A stretch of 64,000 nucleotides of DNA from Argopecten irradians (taxonomy: Eukaryota; Mollusca; Bivalvia; Pectinida; Pectinidae), in contig NC_091139.1 of NCBI RefSeq assembly GCF_041381155.1, forward strand, positions 6,820,383 to 6,884,382, in the 5' to 3' direction. Made by a program: the position numbers and the translations under genes. This document shows, piece after piece, positions 55,201-64,000 of the stretch. Under the pieces are notes generated by a model, which saw nothing but the letters and a program-made list of their open reading frames with translations, searched no databases and was not told the DNA's origin. Positions within the stretch are counted from its first letter, which is position 1; every line of letters begins with the position of its first letter.

Positions 55201-56689
55201 ATTACCATCTTCTTTGAAAGACTCGGCTCTAGCTGAAAGTCAAAGGAACAATTGGATCTTTTACCACATCTAGTTTGCCCAGAAATATAAGATGGTAAGT
55301 CAAAGATCCCACCAACAATAAATAAAGGACAATAACTCAAAAACATCACACAAAAGTGTCAATAACTGTCAAAGTATATAATCATTTTGTGCTGAAAACA
55401 ATATTTGAAACACATTTTGCAGTTAAAATTTTGCATTAGAAAATGATTTCAAGTCCTGAATATCGAAAAAGGAGGATCTTAAAGCTAAAAATTGATTGCA
55501 CCAAAATTACATTGAATGTTTGTATGAGTAGACGTAAATACTGTCCAGTCCTTAAAGCATTTTACAATATTGTCAAGTTTAAAAAAAAAGTTTAAGGACA
55601 GCTATATCACTGACACAACAGGGGACATAACTCAGATCTATCATACAGCAGGGGACATAACTCAGACCTATCATACAGCAAGGGACATAACTCAGATCTA
55701 TCATACAGCAAGGGACATAACTCAGATCTATCATACAGCAGGGGACATAACCCAGACTTATCATACAACAGAGGACATACAATGTAACTCTGACCTATCA
55801 TACAGCAAGGGACATAACTCATATCTATCATATAGCATGGGGCATAACTCAGACCTATCAGTTAGTTTGAGTCCCTTTCTTCTATAATTACCTGTTGGAT
55901 TTTCATCTTCATACTTCAATTTCATCAGGCCTTCCATAGCAGGGTGAAGAGGTTGACTTAAGTCTACTTCCTTGGCAAAAGCAGGATGCTTCATTAAGTG
56001 CTAGAAAACATAAGGTCGCTTTGCATAAAAATTTCAATGATAATCGACAATTTCTTATTTTTGTAGATCCAAATAAAATGAAAGACTATTATTACTTATA
56101 TATATAATTATAGAGTGGACCCGGATAATGAGGACGCTATAAGTCTGGAAAATTCACAATCCGGATAGAGATGTCAAGGAATGGTTTGTAGAGAAACTCG
56201 CCAGTTTAGAATTAAAACTCACAATTTGAATGCTTTGGGCTGGGGACACCGCTGCGTCCAATGTAGGCTGTAATCACCACTATAGACCCATAGGTCTTTG
56301 ATTGAAAGTTAACGTAATAATCCTACATGTATGTGTATTTAATTAGAGATATTTACTTTAATTAGGGAAATTACATTTGCAAATTGGGAAGATTATTTAA
56401 ATTTTCTCTATGGCAGGGGAAGGAGTCATTATTTGGTGAAAACTGCACCCCTAAAATCTATATAATTTAAATATTTTTATTACTGAAATGTTGATCAAAT
56501 TAAACTTACATTAATTTTTTCTTCCCATTCTTCATCTGTTTCCTCAACTTCCTCTACAGCATTGTCTTTATTTTTGGCAATCATATCAGCAATGTATTTT
56601 TCAAGGTCCTCATCAATTTTCTTCTTCAGGTCTTGCATTTTTTGTTCTGCTTCAGCTGTCTTAGCATCTGCTTTCTTTGCTTCAGCCAT
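49283..56689 (-). CDS. TTC4: Tetratricopeptide repeat protein 4 (TTC4/Cns1 co-chaperone), last exon not found
   Basis: Binds Hsp90/Hsp70 C-termini through TPRs. Ten exons in transcript order: 56689-56510, 56000-55892, 55232-55071, 54290-54213, 53230-53163, 52715-52659, 51631-51545, 51092-50893, 49993-49903, 49365-49283. All have GT-AG borders and continuous phase, ~372 residues against 387 in human. The start ATG at 56689 gives an acidic, lysine-rich N-terminus (MAEAKKADAKTAEAEQ). TPR region: AESFKEDGNAEFKKKRYDIA, NAVLYSNRAAAQFF, NYKTALHDCIFARKF, MKAIVK, then AQCCMEMKRYSEVDKWC. A charged linker helix (KKQERDKRKEDAKDRK) is followed by the Cns1/TTC4 C-terminal domain (LVWPVLFMYPEHTQTDYIEL, HIENMFG, VYFEDKEKETLYEVD). 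The final ~30 residues after a phase-2 donor at 49282 lie in an exon I could not place. Confidence 0.95.
50330..50790 (+). repeat. Diverged relative of element D in TTC4 intron
   Basis: AATGACCTTGACAATCATTC...TGCTAAAATCTCTGGGATCC then CTACAACTTC parallels the unit at 32170-32235. A second GAATGACCTTGACTCTCAAT follows at ~50740. Confidence 0.45.
51884..52043. mobile_element. MITE 'AGTTATCTCCCTTGC' family, copy 5 (TTC4 intron)
   Basis: ACTTATCTCCCTTGTCTGTA then GGTTTCTAATGGTGACATTA; right end GAGCAAGGGCAGGTAACTC. Confidence 0.7.
52125..52620 (-). mobile_element. SINE family 1, full-length, with 19-bp target duplication
   Basis: In its own orientation: head TGCTGCCCCTATTGCATGAT, AAAAGGCGACTAAATTTAGG, an internal tRNA-like part (TTGGCCTTGAGTTGAGCG as A-box side, GGGTTCTGTCCC as B box, about 52449-52520), then a body, and the tail CTGTTAATAGGACGTTAATA then AATCAAACAAACAAA. 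ATTTTCATGATCATTATCA occurs perfectly at 52106-52124 and 52620-52638 (the shared A may be element or target). This proves insertion by target-primed reverse transcription into a TTC4 intron. It is the reference copy for the other fragments here. Confidence 0.85.
54595..54895. repeat. 32-bp minisatellite in TTC4 intron (about nine units)
   Basis: The unit is ACCATGGTAATCATATTTAC then ATTATTTCTAAT; the central four units are identical and the edges diverged. CCATGG is self-complementary in each unit. Confidence 0.9.
55618..55862. repeat. 30-bp minisatellite in TTC4 intron (about eight units)
   Basis: The unit is GGGGACATAACTCAGACCTA then TCATACAGCA, 30 bp, open in frames on both strands because 30 is divisible by three. 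One unit is expanded (TGTAACTCTGACC). Not part of a TTC4 exon: the flanking exons join in phase without it. Confidence 0.9.
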
Positions 56690-57640
56690 TTTAGTTCAGG
56701 CAATGATATACTTTTTCCTAATAATCGATAAAAATAGATTACTCATGATAACTTTGTTGTTCCATAAGTTGTGATTTCACACATGAATAGTGTTCATTTT
56801 ACGAGATCTGATTGGACACATGATATAAAGACGTATGTTGCAGTCTGATCGCACAATTAATGTACTAAAAAGACTCACCGTGCATATCGTCTGTGTATAT
56901 TTGTATTTTCTGTACCTTACTACATCAATTAAAACGACATTTCGTCCCCGTATACGTATACATTTAGCTTTGTTGTGGTCTTTGGGCGAGATGACTTTAT
57001 AAACGAAAATAAGTCTGAGAGCTCTTGCAAACTATTTCGTCCCCTGAAACACACTTCTAAGATTCTGGAAGAAACAGTTTGAATGGCTACCAGAATCTGA
57101 CCCCTACTGATTTTTTTCAGATCCTTCATCAAATTAAAAGGAGTGATAGTCTTCTAGGATCTGTAACGTAATATTACTGCTTACATCAAACTGGATAAAT
57201 ATCACAGCGGGTCATGACATTGCTTTATTTGGGAATAATCCCGACGTTGAAGAGTTAAAGTCGGAGTATGCTATAAAATTTAAACATTTTCTTAAAATAA
57301 TCGATCTGATCATGATAAGATTATTCATTAATATTCATAAAATTACGTACTTACAATCTAGGCACAGTATCTAGTAGACTCACGTGTTAGTTTGTTGTTC
57401 CCGGAAAATAAAAGATTTCTCGCAAGGGAGATAACCGAAAGAATTGGAAGTGTTAGATGACGTTTATATATAGTTTTTATGAAATATTTTTTTTGGTTTT
57501 GTGATTAAACAGTTTTTAATGAATATTTATATTTTTTCTTCTAAAATTAACCTTTTGTACATTTGTTTTATATATATATATAGGCCTAAATGTATATACA
57601 TATCAAAGAAACACAATTTAACAAAGGATGACAATTTATT
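56690..57640. promoter_or_regulatory. TTC4 5' flank
   Basis: Sequence upstream of the TTC4 ATG. TCTCGCAAGGGAGATAAC at ~57418-57435 is one end of the CCCTTGC MITE family without its partner. No TATA box is evident near the ATG. The bidirectional space to the SLC35B start is ~2.7 kb and mostly repeats. Confidence 0.4.
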
Positions 57641-58067
57641 GAAGGACCTCTTTCACGACCAATGGAAATTTCCCCACGAACCAATTTTATTAAAACTAAA
57701 TGTTGTATGTATCAACATTAATTCAAACCATCGAATTACGTTTGAAAAAACAAAAGGTCACAGGGGCCTGTGCTATGGCCAAATTAAAGTTGCCTAGTAG
57801 TTTTAAAAATGTAGCCAAAATTGTATTTGTTACATTTTGCCTACATATTTGTGATTATAATATGTGATTATTTATACCCTTTAAAAATAATACAGTTTGA
57901 TGACATAAAACATTATTTTGATACCTGTTTGGATAAAAAAAGGAACCCTGTCACACACCTCTATTGTGCAACTTTATTTTGGTAATAGCACAGGCCCCTG
58001 GGACCTTTTTAATTTTCTAAAATTTGTTCGTGGGGAAATTTCCACTGTTCGTGAAAGAGGTTCTTCC
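57641..58067. mobile_element. Foldback element with ~100-150-bp arms
   Basis: GAAGGACCTCTTTCACGACC then AATGGAAATTTCCCCACGAA and AGGGGCCTGTGCTATGGCCA are mirrored by TTATTTTGGTAATAGCACAG, GGCCCCTGGGACC and TTCGTGGGGAAATTTCCACT then GTTCGTGAAAGAGGTTCTTC. The left arm has an extra ~50 bp. Confidence 0.75.
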
Positions 58068-58073
58068 TCGTAT

Positions 58074-58126
58074 TATCAGGGTCTCGAACTCACGATCTAC
58101 GGCACCTAATCGTCTAGCCAAACATA
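58074..58126 (-). repeat. tRNA-like remnant beside the foldback
   Basis: On the minus strand, TGGCTAGACGATTAGGTGCC (A-box-like) is followed after ~15 nt by GTGAGTTCGAGACC (B-box-like). No intact acceptor stem is found, so it is a tRNA-derived SINE head or tRNA pseudogene rather than a working tRNA. Confidence 0.5.
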
Positions 58127-58139
58127 CCTGCGCCTTTTA

Positions 58140-58345
58140 CCAAAATTGCGCCAAAATTGTATTTTTGGATATCCAAAATTGTACTTTTGGATATCAATAA
58201 TTGATTTTTGGATATCAAGAATTCATTTTAAATGAATATCAATGATTGATTTTTGGATATTGCACAAGAGTTAGAATTTTGGCTATTCACTAATTCGAAT
58301 TTTGGATATCACTAATTGGAATTTTGGATATCCAAAAAGCAGAGA
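58140..58345. repeat. Degenerate TTTTGGATATCCAAAA repeat cluster
   Basis: The words TTTTTGGATATC and AATTGNATTTTTGGATATC recur about eight times at ~25-35-bp spacing in both orientations. TTTTGGATATCCAAAA is a full palindrome. Confidence 0.65.
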
Positions 58346-59077
58346 AAATAGTACGGACTCCGCGCGTTAACGTTGTCGCTTGGTCATTTGACGAGTTTTT
58401 GCTTCATTTACCACGTGAAATTTAAAAAAAGGAAAAGAGTGTATGTCTATATCTATTGTGATCTCGAAGATCTATACAAAGATACCATCATATGAATGAA
58501 GAAATCTATACATGAAGATATAGCATACTTCATATTACTATATTTTCAACATATTTAACGGCATATTTTAAAATTTCGCTTTGTTCAGTTAAACAAAATA
58601 TATTGTCAACATTTAACTAGGATAAGGAACAGTTTTTTCCTCACAAATAATTATTTACATTAATATGCCTGTCTTGTACAATATGATATAGTATTATAAT
58701 ATTTTTATATATAAACGTAGAGACATGGATGGGGGAGGGGCAAAATGGATAATGTATTGCCAATTTATAATAAAGACAGAAATAAACAGAGAAGGGGAGA
58801 AAAATAGGGGAGAGGGGCGTGAATATGATATTTCACTCGTGATTTATATGATATTAATGTATTAAGATGAAAATCATTTCCGATGCCAACGATCGCTGCT
58901 GATAACACGAAATCCCGCCAAACCCATGGAAAAAATAGTCAACATTTAATATATGATGATTATGTAATATTCTGTACATAATTCAATAATTCTCAATTCA
59001 TCAGATATAGTATTTTTCAAATAGATCTACAATTTTCACAATAGATATATTGGAATACAGTTTTTTTTTCAATGTAA
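58346..59077. other. No gene recognised
   Basis: AT-rich DNA with a G-rich stretch near 58728-58820. Confidence 0.4.
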
Positions 59078-59210
59078 TTTATATATAACGGGGACCTGGC
59101 ACGATTTTTATATATAACGGGGACCTGGCACGATTTTTTTAAACCAACAGTATACATATATACATATATATGTATACTGTTGGTTTAAAATTTTCGTGCC
59201 AGGTCCCTGT
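59078..59210. mobile_element. Hairpin with a 29-bp direct duplication
   Basis: TATATATAACGGGGACCTGG then CACGATTTTT occurs twice, 29 bp apart. The second copy opens a hairpin (CGATTTTTTTAAACCAACAG then TATACATATA) closed by TGTATACTGTTGGTTTAAAA and CGTGCCAGGTCCC. Confidence 0.7.
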
Positions 59211-59435
59211 GGCCACGATTGGAATTCTTTTTATATGGTACAAATATATATATTGTACAATATAGTATATGTCCTGTCTTTGAATTTGTTCATGCCACTT
59301 TACATGTACTAATTATAGAACAGGACACAAGACGTTAGTTATTTAAAGCCCGTATTTCAATACTTATACATGACGGTATACCGGGTAAGTATATCATTTG
59401 AATCCAGGTAATTGGGTAAACATATATCACCGAAA

Positions 59436-60235
59436 ATGTCTCCCGATTCTCTAGACCGGGTTATGCATGCGCGTGGATCCAAACTCAAGGTGGTGATAGT
59501 AGATATTTCCCACTTGTCTTCTCGCGCACAAGTGCTTGTCCTATCCATCGCCATGTGCGGGTTCTTTATCATAGCAGGCCTCTTTTTGGTATGTATTTTG
59601 GTTTTACATATTCCATGACCGTTTTGGAATTCGATCACACTATACACTGTGTCACATATGTACTTGTACACGTATAACGATTTAAATAGCATTGCAAACA
59701 TATAATCGTGAACTCGGTTCGTGTATCTTTTACATATTGTATACGTATCTTTTACGAAGCGGATTCTTTGTTGTTTTGTCTCTTGCGTAAACATTGTTAT
59801 AAACTATATTTATAAAGCAAACATAATTGTACCATTTAAAATCTTATTTCTTAATGAATCTATCAAAGTAAGGTGTTGTATTTCGAACGAATGAATGAAA
59901 TATAACTCATATTAATTTAAACTTAATTAAATCTTGAATTTCAGGAATTATCGTCCCGCATATATCGGCAGGAGTTTCTGAAGTATAATTGGTACTTAAC
60001 ATTGATACAGCTTGCGAGTTTTTCATTGTATGGTATGGTGACGCTGAAGTGGCAGCAGACGACAGCTACCATTAGAAGGTAGAACATCTTGTGGTAATGA
60101 GAGTTGAGATTAATTGCTCTTTTTTTTTTATCCTTTTTGGTGTTTGTTTTGATAGATTCAGATATCCATAACAAATAACATTCGTCGTATATGGAGGACA
60201 TTGTAACTTGAAATGTACAGGAAAACAACAATATC

Positions 60236-60268
<33 letters not shown>

Positions 60269-63200
60269 AAACTACAACAAAAAACATAAAAAACAAGCAG
60301 ACAAAGAAAAAAACTTTAAAATTGAAATAATAATAATTTTGCTAAATATATATTAATTATCATATCAAATTTGTGTCCCATTTCAATATCACCCATAGTA
60401 ATATATGGGACTCAATTTGCAATAGCAAGTGACATATATTTGTTGTATTCATGCTTTTACATAGTTTACACACGCGTCTTTTTTTAACAAAATGTCTATG
60501 TATCACTAAAATCATCAATGATGACCGGAAGAAACCTATTAAAAATATTCCACCATCCATCATATTGGGTTTTTTTTTACACATTTTGCATAAAAATACA
60601 AGCAGTTTCCCCTATCACATACCAAATTACCAACAGGCTTGAATTTTCATGAAACGCTGGAAGACTTAAATAGTAATGTACATGTTGATTTCTGATTACA
60701 GACTTCCGCTAGGAAAATTTACAGTTTTAGCCTTGCTGACAGTGATATCGTTTGGGTTTGGAAATCTATCCCTGAGTTACACCAACTTCCCGACCTTGGT
60801 TCTCTATAAAAGTATGAAGCTGGTTCCAGTAATGGCGACAGGCGTGCTATTCTATGGTAAAATTTCTTATGGTTTGATTGGTTCAGATAAAGCTACATCA
60901 GTTTTCGTTGTGTTACACATTTAAAATGACTCGGGTTTACATTGACCAAATGGTTCAGATGTCCCGATATATTAGCACAAGCCCTCCATCTCTGGGTTAC
61001 GAGTTCGATTTCCAGGTACTGAACGCTGGGAGGTGGTTTTCTCCTGGGGTTTCCATCACCACCAAACCTGTCAGGTCCTTTTTAAGTGTAGTTCCATAGC
61101 AATATCTAAAAAGAAGTAATTGTAGGCGTGTGATAATATAACGACAGTGATAGGAACCCTCGAAATATCGGAGATGTAACATCGACTGATAGACGACCTC
61201 GAAGAAACTTATATTTCGATAAACATTGATTCAAGTTGTATGTTTGGCTCTTGTTTCAGTCACATTATTTGTTATATAGAGAGCAAATAAGCAACTCATG
61301 AAAAGGTATGCAAAGCTACTTTTATTTTCGCGTTTTATTTAGAATACAAATAACTCACAAATATTAATGATTGATAAGTATGATATTGACATCAAGTATC
61401 ATCATTTATAGGCAAGCCAGCGGACACCAACCAGATAACATCTGCTATTCTCATAACGCTGGGAGTAGTTGGGTTTACCCTTACGGATGCCCAGGTATCG
61501 ACTTCGTACAGTCATTATGGTACGTACGTATACCTATATTTAATATTCACAGAATGAAAACAGATGATTTAAGAGATTAAATCATCATTACAATCTGTAT
61601 AGAACCTAACAATATTTGGAAAAAAATCCTACATTTTTTGTTTTTCTTTTTTTAAAGTTCGGAGGTAAAAATAATTAGTTTCACTTCTATAGCTTCTTGC
61701 ACTGGGCACTTTATTTTTCGTTGGTGCATCGGAAATTGAAAAAATACGAATTTATTTTGAATAAAAATAATGAAAAATCAAGTATTCATAGAGTTAGGGT
61801 ATGTCAATATCGAATTAATCTTTTAAAACATTACAGATGCGCATTTTAATATGTAATTCCAGGCGTAATGGCGATGCTGTTAGTGATTTGTGCAGATATT
61901 GGTATTGGGAGTATGCAACAAAGAACATCAATAGATCACAGATATAGTGACTCTGAAATGGTAGGTCTTCACAATCTATTGTAGGCTTTGGTTTGATTTA
62001 TTAACGTCCTATTAACAGCCAGGGCAGCCTTCCATGTATGCGGTGTGTTGCGTGTATGAAGTGCGGCTGTGTGTGGGAGACTGCAGTATATTCATGTTCT
62101 GTCTTCTTGTATACTGAAACTATTGCCCTTTTCATAGTGCTATATCACTAAAGTATGCTGTCGAAGATACCGAGCAACACACCCCACCTACTCACATTTT
62201 TCTGACGAACCAGTCGTCCCCTCTCTTAATGCTGAGCGCTAAGCAGAAGCAGAAACGAACACCTTTATAGACTTTGGTGTGTCTCGGCCAGGAGACAGAA
62301 CGTAGAGCTTACCTCAAAGGGCATGCGCTCAACAGAAGGCCAAAAGTGAGACCATGGCAAGGGAGACGTTAGGAAGAAGAAGGCTTTTGAAAAAGAACAA
62401 GTACAATGTACTTCGAAACCGCATAGAATATTTGAAACGGCGACTTTATTTTTAAAATAGCACGATCTGAATATTCCATGTCATTTTGCAATATCGAATA
62501 TATGTTTGATGTTTTGTTGTTGTTTCGTTGCTATCCCCAACCCCAAATACAGCTCGGATCTTACCTACATTTGCTTAATTGCTCGCTGTTTTCACGAATT
62601 ACTGTTTTGGATTTCAATACTTATCACGGTTGATGTATTAGATGAAAGATAAATACATGTAAAGTACGGACAATGTAACTAACGGATTACAATCTCCTGA
62701 TGGAGTTGCCAGCTTAATTACCAACATTTCCGTCCTATCATATTTGATATAAAATGTAAGCGCCTGACATGTACAGTCAGTTGCCATAATACAGTACTCA
62801 AGTGAACATGTTGCTAAATATTATAAGTAATTTTATATTTTTTTATAGTTATTCTTAAAGTCATTTTGCCTTCAACCCTAACAAGATTTTATAAATCGAT
62901 TAAGAACCATTTTTGTCACCAAACATTGTTTGGATATAATCGTTCACAGATCGGACATATTGCAATGGAAGGAGAATTTTTGTATTATTTGAACTAACTT
63001 TTATTTTGTCAACTTAATGTTTTGTTTGCGTTTGCAATCGAAATGAGTTTTTGAAAATGTAAAACTACTAAGAATATGTTGTAAAAAATAACTGCATACT
63101 GTATTGTTAAAAAGGTTCTCATGTTCCTGTTACTAACTCTTACTATAAAATAAAATTCAATGAAAATGAATGTTGTCATAGTATTTTGTATTTTGTGGAT

Positions 63201-63535
63201 GGACTGATGAATATACCTAAAATAGAAAATACCAGATTTGAAAAATTACTAAAAAAAATCGGGATAATAAATACTACTTAATAAATATCCCGATTTTTAA
63301 ATAAATATCCCGATTTTTAAATTAATTTTCCAAATCTTGTATTTTCCATCCACCAAACACCGCGATAAAAAGTTACTTTACATTATATATAACCATCGTA
63401 TGATTTCATTATTTCACCGAGTCGTTTTTATTCTGTTTACAGATGTTTTATTCCTGTTCTATAGGATTTCTCGGTCTTTTGGTTTCCTTGGTACTTTCAA
63501 GAACCTTCGAACCAGCCTTCAGGTTTTGTAATAAG
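59436..63535 (+). CDS. SLC35B3: SLC35B2/B3-type nucleotide-sugar (PAPS) transporter, 3' end outside window
   Basis: Members carry the sulfate donor PAPS into the Golgi lumen. Six exons: 59436-59588, 59945-60078, 60702-60856, 61412-61519, 61863-61960, 63443-63535, all GT-AG with continuous phase, 247 residues so far. ATG at 59436 begins MSPDSLDRVMHARGSK, then hydrophobic helices: VLVLSIAMCGFFIIAGLFL, NWYLTLIQLASFSLYGMVTL, FTVLALLTVISFGFGNLSLS, then SYTNFPTLVLYKSMKLVPVM (family signature around the KLVPVM segment), ILITLGVVGFTLTDAQ, AMLLVICADIGIGSMQQR and MFYSCSIGFLGLLVSLVLS. The order matches SLC35B3; SLC35B2 or an invertebrate paralogue is the alternative. About 100-150 C-terminal residues should lie to the right. 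Confidence 0.85.
60945..61085 (+). mobile_element. SINE family 2, 5' part, in SLC35B intron
   Basis: AAATGGTTCAGATGTCCCGA (A-box side), ACAAGCCCTCCATCTCTGGG, B box GAGTTCGATTTCC, then GGAGGTGGTTTTCTCCTGGG and ACCACCAAACCTGTCAGGTC. The tail is missing. Confidence 0.7.
61986..62385 (-). mobile_element. SINE family 1 in SLC35B intron
   Basis: TTTATTAACGTCCTATTAAC (inverse tail), GCGGTGTGTTGCGTGTATGA, CTCGGCCAGGAGACAGAACG and GCGCTCAACAGAAGGCCAAA follow the order of the 52.1-kb copy. The head beyond the GGAAGAAGA block is lost. Confidence 0.75.
63195..63353. mobile_element. Foldback element near SLC35B exon 6
   Basis: GTGGATGG and AAAATACCAGATTTGAAAAA are mirrored by TTTTCCAAATCTTGTATTTT and CCATCCAC. 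The centre has AAATATCCCGATTTTTAA in direct duplication plus one inverse copy. Confidence 0.65.
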
Positions 63536-63963
63536 GTAAGCGATAGTTGAAAGTATATGTTATCGACCTTCTGAGCCGTTATTGTCATTTACAAAACTAT
63601 GTGACTGTGACCTATTTATGAAGTAGAATATGTATCCTTATTATTTTTTCATATATCAATTCATAATAAGTAAGAAAACAAAGTAATTTAAAAGAAAAAT
63701 CATTTGATTTCGTCAAATTGGACCCATCAGGGATTAACCTACCTGTTAAGCCCGTACATGACTCAAAATGGTCTCCGACCACACCTGATAGTCTAGGCCA
63801 TATAAATGGCAAAAATAACCTTACCCCCACATATATCGATGACCACAAGAGTGCCAAAATTGATATCCCTTCCTTTGAGCATATTGAATAATTGTTTTGG
63901 AATTGGGTTTTATTCCATATATAATATCATCAAATATTTTATATAAACAAAAAAAAAGACATT
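63536..63963. other. SLC35B intron, nothing firm
   Basis: A non-coding stretch at 63705-63870 (AAATTGGACCCATCAGGGAT... CACATATATCGATGACCACA) looks like a dispersed repeat but has no second copy in this window. Confidence 0.35.
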
Positions 63964-64000
63964 TAAACAAGAGGCCCAGAGGGCCTGTATCGCTCACCTG
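63964..64000 (-). mobile_element. Start of an inverted satellite element B copy
   Basis: AACAAGAGGCCCAGAGGGCC then TGTATCGCTCACCTG is the inverse of the right end of element B at 35960-35995. The rest lies outside the window. Confidence 0.75.

Noticed and set aside
55570..55887. Repetitive peptide frames on both strands
   Set aside because: 30-bp minisatellite in a TTC4 intron; the flanking exons join in phase without it.
59357..59794. 145-codon minus-strand frame
   Set aside because: Overlaps the first SLC35B exon in antisense and shows no family resemblance.

Overview
This is nuclear DNA from an invertebrate animal, most likely a bivalve mollusc (scallop- or oyster-like). Three observations support this. 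It is AT-rich and its genes are split by GT-AG introns. Its three best genes (DIMT1, TTC4, an SLC35B transporter) read as ordinary metazoan orthologues. Its repeats look molluscan: 'pearl'-like arrays of ~157-bp units, tRNA-derived SINEs ending in a GTTAATAGGACGTTA-type tail, and small inverted-repeat MITEs. There is no bacterial-style operon, CRISPR array or rRNA. The species call is inference.

Layout. 0-23 kb is almost gene-free and full of mobile DNA: a decayed 157-bp satellite element (0.4-1.7 kb), a possible promoter plus first exon (4.9-5.2 kb), two inverted 5'-truncated copies of one LINE (5.7-6.8 kb plus, 9.1-10.5 kb minus), and a much fuller two-ORF LINE (10.9-21.15 kb). A 5.37-kb block bounded by ~160-bp inverted repeats is inserted between ORF1 and ORF2 of that LINE. 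A 95-bp satellite follows at 21.96-22.8 kb. 23.2-33.3 kb carries a group-A SRCR receptor or secreted protein: three complete two-exon domains plus an orphan fourth first half, with foldback elements filling its introns. 33.7-36 kb is a GC-rich 32-bp minisatellite followed by nine 157-bp satellite units.

36.8-45.1 kb is DIMT1 (plus strand; 18S rRNA dimethyladenosine transferase, first exon not found). 49.3-56.7 kb is TTC4 (minus strand; TPR co-chaperone, last exon not found), so the two genes converge on a ~4-kb repeat-rich spacer. 59.4-63.5 kb and beyond is an SLC35B2/B3-type nucleotide-sugar/PAPS transporter (plus strand), divergent from TTC4 and running off the right edge. DIMT1 and TTC4 are housekeeping genes of ribosome and proteome maintenance. 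I see no functional link among the genes.

The most interesting material is repeat architecture: the bipartite LINE, satellite-carrying elements with a fixed ~157-bp period but different sequences, palindromic MITEs sharing one hairpin core, target-site duplications that date insertions, and an SRCR gene growing by whole-module duplication. Exon borders were placed by hand from splice signals, reading frame and family knowledge. No database search was run.
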